Under the pieces are notes generated by a model. It did not search any database, was not told where the DNA came from, and worked only from the letters and a program-made list of their open reading frames with translations. A stretch of 64,000 bases of DNA from Pseudobdellovibrionaceae bacterium (GTDB taxonomy: Bacteria; Bdellovibrionota; Bdellovibrionia; Bdellovibrionales; JAMPXM01), in contig JAJTYM010000011.1 of assembly GCA_021463345.1 (NCBI GenBank), forward strand, positions 1 to 64,000, written 5' to 3'. A program made the translations under genes and the position numbers. Shown one piece after another: positions 59,589-64,000 of this stretch; within the stretch, counting starts at the first letter, position 1; each line of letters opens with the position of its first letter.

Positions 59589-61394
59589 TCATTTCTTCTT
59601 CAAGGTGACCCTTATGAGATCGCCGAGTTCGATCCGGCTCATCTCGAAAACGAGATTCAGTGCGCTCGACCCCTCGAGCCCCTCGAGCCTGTAATCGACG
59701 TCTTTCACCAGGGGAATCTCGACTTCGCCGCGCTGGACGACGACGGATTCGACCTCCTCATCGGCCAGGACTTGGTTCAGGGCGATCTCGGCGCCGAACT
59801 CCCTCGATATCATCCGCGACAGGTCGGACAGGGAGCTTCTGTAGTCCGCGTCGCAGATCGAACTCGTGAAAACCCTGCCCGCCAGCTCAGGCGTCTGGTC
59901 CGGCAGGCTCATGAATGAACGCCCGATGGACTGACTCGGACCCTGCACGCATTGATTTGTTTTATGGATGATCGATGAAACGTAGAATCCGTTTTCGCCG
60001 AACAACTCTCTGGAGCGGTTCATGATCGCCTTCTGTATGGACGGGACGTGGCGCGCCAGAGGCAGCCTGTCCGTTCCGAGGATGGCGGGATCGAGGGCCC
60101 CGTCGATGTAGAAGTCGGAGAAGCCCCTTCTCTTCATTCCCTGCGAAACTTGGCGGGCGCAAGCCCCCTTGGCCAATATCGCGCTCTTGGCCACCCGGTA
60201 GTAATCGGCCATGTTTTGATATGAATTCGTGCCGCCGTTGGATCCCTTGACGGCGAAAGGGGAACCGCACCTGTCTTCGGAGGAGTCCCCGAACTCATAG
60301 AGAGCGGTCCATGCCGGCTCGATCCGGCAGTTCTTCACCTGAACGTTCCTGGTCAAAGAGCTCCCAACCAGGTGCTTCGCGTAGTTCAAGGCCGAATCCA
60401 GCTCGTTGTTGCCGCACTCAAGCCTCACCGACTGATCCGCGTCGATCAACTCGGGAAAGCGGGACGGCGACACGGGAATGCCCCCGTTGTCCCCAGCCGA
60501 TTTGTTTTCCGCCACTCCGTCGTTCAACCTTTCGTACGCGACCTCGAATTTGATATTCCACGTTTTCAACTGATAATTGATGTTTTCCACGTTCGGCTGG
60601 CTCGTGTCGCCTATGCTTCCGTAGGTATAGCGGTTCCGGCAGTCCCTTCTCCACTCCGTGGTGTCCATCGTGTGCCAGCGCGAGCCGTCGTCCTCGTCCG
60701 TCAGGATGACGATCGCGGCCTTGTCCCCGGGGTGGAAATGCCGGTTGGGCCCCTGGTCGTACAAGGCCAACAGGGTGTTGCAAAGCGCCTGTTCACGGTC
60801 GCTTCCTTTGCCGGAAGCGCTGATCTGCATGATCCGGTTCTTCACGGTTTCGACCTTCGCGTCGAAATCCGGGTCTTCGGCGAGGAAGTCGTAAAGATCG
60901 ACTCGATTCAAATAATAGAAGACGTCATACCCCTGGGCGAACACCTCGTGGGGGAGGATGCCGAATTTGTTCTTGAGGTAGCTGGAGGCGCTCACTTTCG
61001 GGCTCAACCCGGAGACGGCGACGGACCAACCTTGCGACTCCATGGCCGCGCGATCCTGGCTCAAGGCGTCCGTGGTGATGATTTTCAGTTGAACCGGGAT
61101 GTTTTTCAGCGGCTCGAGAAGCGTATGAACGCTGTCTTTCAACTTCCTGTTGTTGAGGGTCATCGATTTTGAATTGTCGATCACGAGCAGGATCTTGACC
61201 GGCGACACTAGCCCTTTGCTCGTGAAGGTTGGCGTCAACAGCAGCCGCCTCGGATTTCCCTCGTCGCCGAGGATCTTGTCGATGCCGCCCGAGTCGGGGC
61301 GCAAATACCGCACCTCCGCGCAATTCTGAAATCCAATGAACGCGGCCGCGATAACAGTCAGAGCCAAAGCGATAGAACTTGATAAGTGCTTCAC
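59589..61394 (-). CDS. vWA-domain lipoprotein
   Basis: A protein of 601 residues with a lipoprotein signal (lipobox GFQNC), an N-terminal region and a von Willebrand A domain with the MIDAS motif DNSKS near residue 72 and further acidic sites (ILTDEDDGSRW near 235). The C-terminal third is a separate domain. vWA proteins bind partners through metal; an adhesive or assembly role on the outer membrane is inferred. Several Cys suggest disulfides. GTG 61394 is preferred to the TTG at 61460 because it directly precedes the signal. GC content is lower than in most neighbours. Confidence 0.78.
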   Translation of the reverse strand: MKHLSSSIALALTVIAAAFIGFQNCAEVRYLRPDSGGIDKILGDEGNPRRLLLTPTFTSKGLVSPVKILLVIDNSKSMTLNNRKLKDSVHTLLEPLKNIPVQLKIITTDALSQDRAAMESQGWSVAVSGLSPKVSASSYLKNKFGILPHEVFAQGYDVFYYLNRVDLYDFLAEDPDFDAKVETVKNRIMQISASGKGSDREQALCNTLLALYDQGPNRHFHPGDKAAIVILTDEDDGSRWHTMDTTEWRRDCRNRYTYGSIGDTSQPNVENINYQLKTWNIKFEVAYERLNDGVAENKSAGDNGGIPVSPSRFPELIDADQSVRLECGNNELDSALNYAKHLVGSSLTRNVQVKNCRIEPAWTALYEFGDSSEDRCGSPFAVKGSNGGTNSYQNMADYYRVAKSAILAKGACARQVSQGMKRRGFSDFYIDGALDPAILGTDRLPLARHVPSIQKAIMNRSRELFGENGFYVSSIIHKTNQCVQGPSQSIGRSFMSLPDQTPELAGRVFTSSICDADYRSSLSDLSRMISREFGAEIALNQVLADEEVESVVVQRGEVEIPLVKDVDYRLEGLEGSSALNLVFEMSRIELGDLIRVTLKKK

Positions 61395-61791
61395 CTGTGA
61401 AAGTCCCCGTTTCTGTTTATATGTTTGATTATGCGTTATGTTCGGCGTTTTGATAATCAAACACGCTCATTTAAGGACCAAGTCGTCTCATCTTGAGCCG
61501 AAGATCCAGCAAAACGCGATCACCGGGCGGGCAAGAGGATCAGAATCGTAAGCTTTGTCTCCTATAAGTCTGTCAGGCACTCCCGAGTATATCGGGAACC
61601 GCTTTAGATTCTGCGACAGCCCCAGCTCGTGGATGTGTGCGAGGGCTTCAATCGTGTCGCAAGTCACGTAAGAAACAGGGCTTTTGGATATCGGAATCCG
61701 AAAAACTATCGCCTGAGGTTTTTAAGTGCTTTTTAGAGAAAAAAACCAAGGACCCGCACGAAAAGAACGAAAGCCTTCTTGAAATCTTTAA
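61395..61791. other. AT-rich intergenic region between vWA gene and tRNA
   Basis: About 400 bases without a gene. They hold a likely minus-strand promoter at 61428-61456, a 13-base palindrome at 61449-61461 (TTTGAT, one base, ATCAAA) overlapping its -35 box, and a 6-bp hairpin TCCCGA/TCGGGA at 61581-61597. An A-rich stretch near 61735 gives a T-run downstream of the minus-strand tRNA and may help end its transcript. Confidence 0.5.
61428..61456 (-). promoter_or_regulatory. Possible promoter of the vWA gene
   Basis: Read on the minus strand, TTATCA (61456-61451) and CATAAT (61433-61428) are 17 bases apart, in an AT-rich stretch upstream of GTG 61394. A TTTGAT-ATCAAA palindrome overlaps the -35 side and could bind a regulator. 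Confidence 0.4.
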
Positions 61792-61867
61792 GTGGTGGAC
61801 CAGAGCAGGATCGAACTGCCGACCTCTACGTTGCGAACGTAGCGCTCTCCCAGCTGAGCTACTGGCC
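61792..61867 (-). tRNA. tRNA-Ala (anticodon CGC)
   Basis: A 76-base cloverleaf ending in encoded CCA. The acceptor arm GGGCCAG pairs with CTGGTCC with one G-U pair; the anticodon stem CTACG/CGTAG closes the loop TTCGCAA with anticodon CGC (61834-61832), reading GCG. The T-stem GGCAG/CTGCT and T-loop TTCGATC are normal. A GCG-reading isoacceptor suits the GC-rich coding of the region. Confidence 0.95.
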
Positions 61868-62017
61868 CATCGTGGCGAATGCCATAATGAAGGACTCCAC
61901 CTGATTACCAATAAACATCGCCCGGCTCAAGAACTTAAAGCGCCTGCTCCCATTGTTCGTCGGAGCGGGGAAAGGCTTGGGCGATCAGAAGCGATCCGAG
62001 TAGACTGGCGAACTGCG

Positions 62018-62665
62018 ATGGATCGAGAAGAGATTTCAGCACCGCGAGCACCCGTCGTGCGCGAATTCCGCGCCGACCGCGTCATGGCTCCGCGGCGGAT
62101 CCCGATCGGTTTCGATGCCGGGCGATTCGCCGACGGGCGGCCCCTGGATCTTGAAATCGGCTGTGGCGTCGGCTGGCATCCGATCCGCTACGCCAGGGAC
62201 AACCCCCACCGAGCCCTGGTCGCCATCGAAAAAACCAAAGCGAAGTACGCCCGTTTCCAAACCCGCTTCTTCCGGCGGGGCGACGTCTCGAATCTCCACC
62301 CGGTGCACGCCGACGCCGTCGCCTGGGTGACGCACTTCCTGCGGCCCGAAACCCTCGAACGCGTTTTCCTGCTATATCCGAACCCGAATCCGAAGAATCC
62401 GGCTGTCCGTTGGTTTCGCATGCCGTTTTTCAAACGCTTGCTCGGGACCATAAAACCCGGCGGCGAGGTCCATCTCGCTTCCAACGAAGCCTGGTACGTG
62501 GACGAGGCGAAACGCTTCGCCGCTTCCGTCTGGGGTCTGGACCTGCGGGCGGAAACGCGGCTGAACCGCGTGGGCGACGGCGGCCCGGCTCCGCGCACGC
62601 ACTTCGAACGGAAGTACTTGGCCCGCGGGCAAACGTGCTACGACGCCGTTTTCGTCAAGCGCTGA
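62018..62665 (+). CDS. TrmB-like SAM-dependent methyltransferase, diverged
   Basis: A protein of 215 residues with the SAM motif LDLEIGCGVGWHP near residues 45-56 and a TrmB-like layout (m7G46 tRNA methyltransferase): LVAIEKTKAKYARF and FLLYPNPNPKNPAVRWF in place of the usual FPDPWPK-KRHxKRR block. The basic substrate-binding residues are only partly kept, so the target may differ. The start ATG 62018 is chosen because the frame upstream passes through the tRNA. It overlaps the end of the convergent lspA gene by 11 bases. Confidence 0.75.
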   Translation: MDREEISAPRAPVVREFRADRVMAPRRIPIGFDAGRFADGRPLDLEIGCGVGWHPIRYARDNPHRALVAIEKTKAKYARFQTRFFRRGDVSNLHPVHADAVAWVTHFLRPETLERVFLLYPNPNPKNPAVRWFRMPFFKRLLGTIKPGGEVHLASNEAWYVDEAKRFAASVWGLDLRAETRLNRVGDGGPAPRTHFERKYLARGQTCYDAVFVKR

Positions 62666-63164
62666 CCTGAGGCCCTTCGGGCTCATCATCCTCGGGACGT
62701 GAGCGGAAAACCAACAGGCACGCTCCGATCACGATGGCCACGTCGGCGACGTTGAAGATCCCGGTCCGCACCGGGCCGATGCCGATGTTCATGAAATCGA
62801 TGACGTAGCCGACCGACGCGCGATCGATGAGGTTGCCCACGCCACCGCCGATCAGGAGCGAAAGGCCCAGGCACGTCCACAGGCCGATTTTGCCACGGAA
62901 CATGTAGACCGCCGCCGGCACGAGCAAAAGCCCAGCGCCGATCGTGAAAATCCAAAACCGCGCGGCAGGTGGGAACTCGGCGCCGAAGCTCAGGAACGCC
63001 CCGGTGTTCTCGGCGTACTGAAGCGTGAACAAACCGCCGAGGAACTCGAGCGGCGCCGAAGACGCCAGCTTGTCCTGCGCGATGTCCTTGGTGACCTGAT
63101 CGCAACCGACGGTCATGGCGATCAGAAAGATGCCGAGCGCGAAACGGCGCATGCGTTGGGACAT
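62655..63164 (-). CDS. lspA: Lipoprotein signal peptidase II
   Basis: A protein of 169 residues with four membrane helices. Catalytic Asp114 lies in GGGVGNLIDR and Asp141 in FNVADVAIVIG; AENTGAFLSF is the other conserved loop. It cleaves the signal peptide of prolipoproteins at the inner membrane, serving the many lipoproteins in this window. ATG 63164 has AGGAGG upstream; the frame extends to 63185. Confidence 0.95.
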   Translation of the reverse strand: MSQRMRRFALGIFLIAMTVGCDQVTKDIAQDKLASSAPLEFLGGLFTLQYAENTGAFLSFGAEFPPAARFWIFTIGAGLLLVPAAVYMFRGKIGLWTCLGLSLLIGGGVGNLIDRASVGYVIDFMNIGIGPVRTGIFNVADVAIVIGACLLVFRSRPEDDEPEGPQVSA

Positions 63165-63244
63165 CGCGACCTCCTGGGGCTTCATCTCAAACTAGAGGCT
63201 CCGCGCCGTCGGGTCAACGCGCCTCCGAAAACGACGTGAAGGCC

Positions 63245-63469
63245 CTAGCGGCCGGAAAACTTCTGCAACAGCCAGAACGCGAGCGAAAGCAGCATGCTCA
63301 GGACGACGCTCGTGGCGAGCGGAAAGTAGAACCTGAAATTCTCCCGCTCGACGACGATATCGCCCGGAAGCCGTCCGAGGGGCAGGTGCTTCCCGCCGAA
63401 GTGCCACAACACGCCGGCCGCGATCAACGCGAGCCCCGTTCCGATGAGGATTTTAGGCAAGGTTTCCAT
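63245..63469 (-). CDS. DUF2905 membrane protein
   Basis: A protein of 74 residues of the DUF2905 family: two membrane helices (residues 5-24 and about 50-70) and the conserved loop LPLGRLPGDIVVERENFRFYFPL between them. The function is unknown. It lies 80 bp upstream of lspA on the same strand. Confidence 0.9.
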   Translation of the reverse strand: METLPKILIGTGLALIAAGVLWHFGGKHLPLGRLPGDIVVERENFRFYFPLATSVVLSMLLSLAFWLLQKFSGR

Positions 63470-63558
63470 GCGGCCCGCATCTTAGCCCAAAGCCCGCAAC
63501 CGATAAAGCGTTCTTCGCGGCTCGCCTTGAATCGGCAAGTAGGATAGATTCGCGCCAA

Positions 63559-64000
63559 ATGAAAAACCATTCGCGCACATCCGTACTGACCATCGACGGC
63601 TTCTCGCCGGAAGCCAAAGCCCTGCGCCGTCATTTTGAAAAACGCTTCGCGGAGCCGCGGGCCGCCGACGGCGGGCGCTTCGTCTGGGATTACTGGCACG
63701 TTCCCGGTCAGTACACGGCGCTTCGCACACCGGCTTATCTGTATTTCCCGAAGAAAACCTACGACTCCTTCCACCAACGGCTGGTGTGGTGGGGCCGCCG
63801 GCACCTCGGTTGCCACGATGTGTCCCCGCCCTGGCTCAGTTGCTACGTCGAAGGCTGCAAGCAAGAACTCCACGGGGACTTGCCGCACGGCCCCTGGGCG
63901 TTCGTGTTCTCCCTGACCCCGTGGGCGAAGCGCGCATTCTCCGGCGGCGAGACCGTGCTTCTGCGCGAAGAGGTCCTATCGTACTGGAGCTCCGGCGGCG
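63559..64000 (+). CDS. 2OG-Fe(II) oxygenase-like protein (3' end outside the window)
   Basis: The first 147 residues are present; the gene runs off the window. The segment CKQELHGDLPHGPWAFVFSL near residues 100-119 has the HxD iron motif (His105, Asp107) of 2-oxoglutarate oxygenases of the prolyl-hydroxylase-like type; the second His would lie beyond the end. It has no signal peptide. The substrate is unknown. Confidence 0.65.
   Translation, partial: MKNHSRTSVLTIDGFSPEAKALRRHFEKRFAEPRAADGGRFVWDYWHVPGQYTALRTPAYLYFPKKTYDSFHQRLVWWGRRHLGCHDVSPPWLSCYVEGCKQELHGDLPHGPWAFVFSLTPWAKRAFSGGETVLLREEVLSYWSSGG

Noticed and set aside
61792-61867. tRNA as an integration site
   Set aside because: No integrase, repeated tRNA 3' end or foreign gene block lies on either side.
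61637-62017. N-terminal extension of the TrmB-like frame
   Set aside because: It reads through the tRNA-Ala gene on the other strand and has no protein-like content; ATG 62018 is used.

Overview
The window is about 64 kb of GC-rich Gram-negative chromosome carrying roughly 57 protein genes and one tRNA. I infer a member of Bdellovibrionota or a neighbouring deltaproteobacterial-type lineage. The evidence is a TIGR02147-type regulator, an ExbB/ExbD/FHA-AgmX energy-transduction operon, many lipoproteins (including one with the lipobox GFQNC), and envelope genes such as OmpA, YceI, AmpG, LspA and DUF883. No phage, insertion sequence, CRISPR array or integrase is visible. This is mostly ordinary chromosome with a strong envelope and secretion bias.

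Layout. Positions 1-1400 look decayed: a delta-60 repeat gene without a signal peptide and a possible gene remnant. Next come a GFA-family protein, a TIGR02147 regulator and a VAO/PCMH-type flavoprotein oxidase. At 4482-8808 (minus strand) lies the most distinctive block: a GYF-GYF-PilZ protein, one ExbB/TolQ/MotA-like protein, two ExbD/TolR-like proteins and an FHA-TM-AgmX/TonB-like protein. The one-TolQ, two-TolR and FHA/TonB set matches the composition of the Myxococcus AglRQS-Glt gliding motor. At 9129-11899 a large secreted HExxH protein is translationally coupled to a small membrane-anchored protein.

From 11.9 to 28.3 kb there are a transpeptidase, mgsA, a secreted alpha/beta hydrolase, an exported beta-carbonic anhydrase, a TetR-fadE operon with a likely operator palindrome, a thioesterase, an LEA14-like lipoprotein with a histidine phosphatase, a response regulator and an exported phytochelatin-synthase-family enzyme. 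At 28.5-31.6 kb a tightly overlapping four-gene operon holds a glutathione peroxidase and an NMT1/THI5-type ABC importer. At 31.8-38 kb are an RNA methyltransferase and a glycosylation-like group: DUF2723, a zinc-ribbon methyltransferase and a GT39-like enzyme.

From 38 to 50 kb there are a YiiX-like hydrolase divergent from an App1-like phosphatase, a dicarboxylate-type symporter, a PF10136 'recombinase' membrane protein, an SDR, lipoproteins, a PHP-like lipoprotein, YceI, and a NagB-like deaminase divergent from a PIG-L deacetylase. At 50.3-53.6 kb an outer-membrane barrel protein overlaps a 694-residue lipoprotein of unknown family. The last part holds AmpG, a DUF883 protein, an ABM-type lipoprotein, an Atm1-type ABC exporter, OmpA, a vWA lipoprotein, tRNA-Ala(CGC), a TrmB-like protein, lspA, a DUF2905 protein and the start of a 2OG-Fe(II) oxygenase-like gene.

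Start codons were chosen from visible Shine-Dalgarno sequences, signal peptides and overlaps, and are often downstream of the longest reading frame. Family assignments come from reading motifs; no database search was run.
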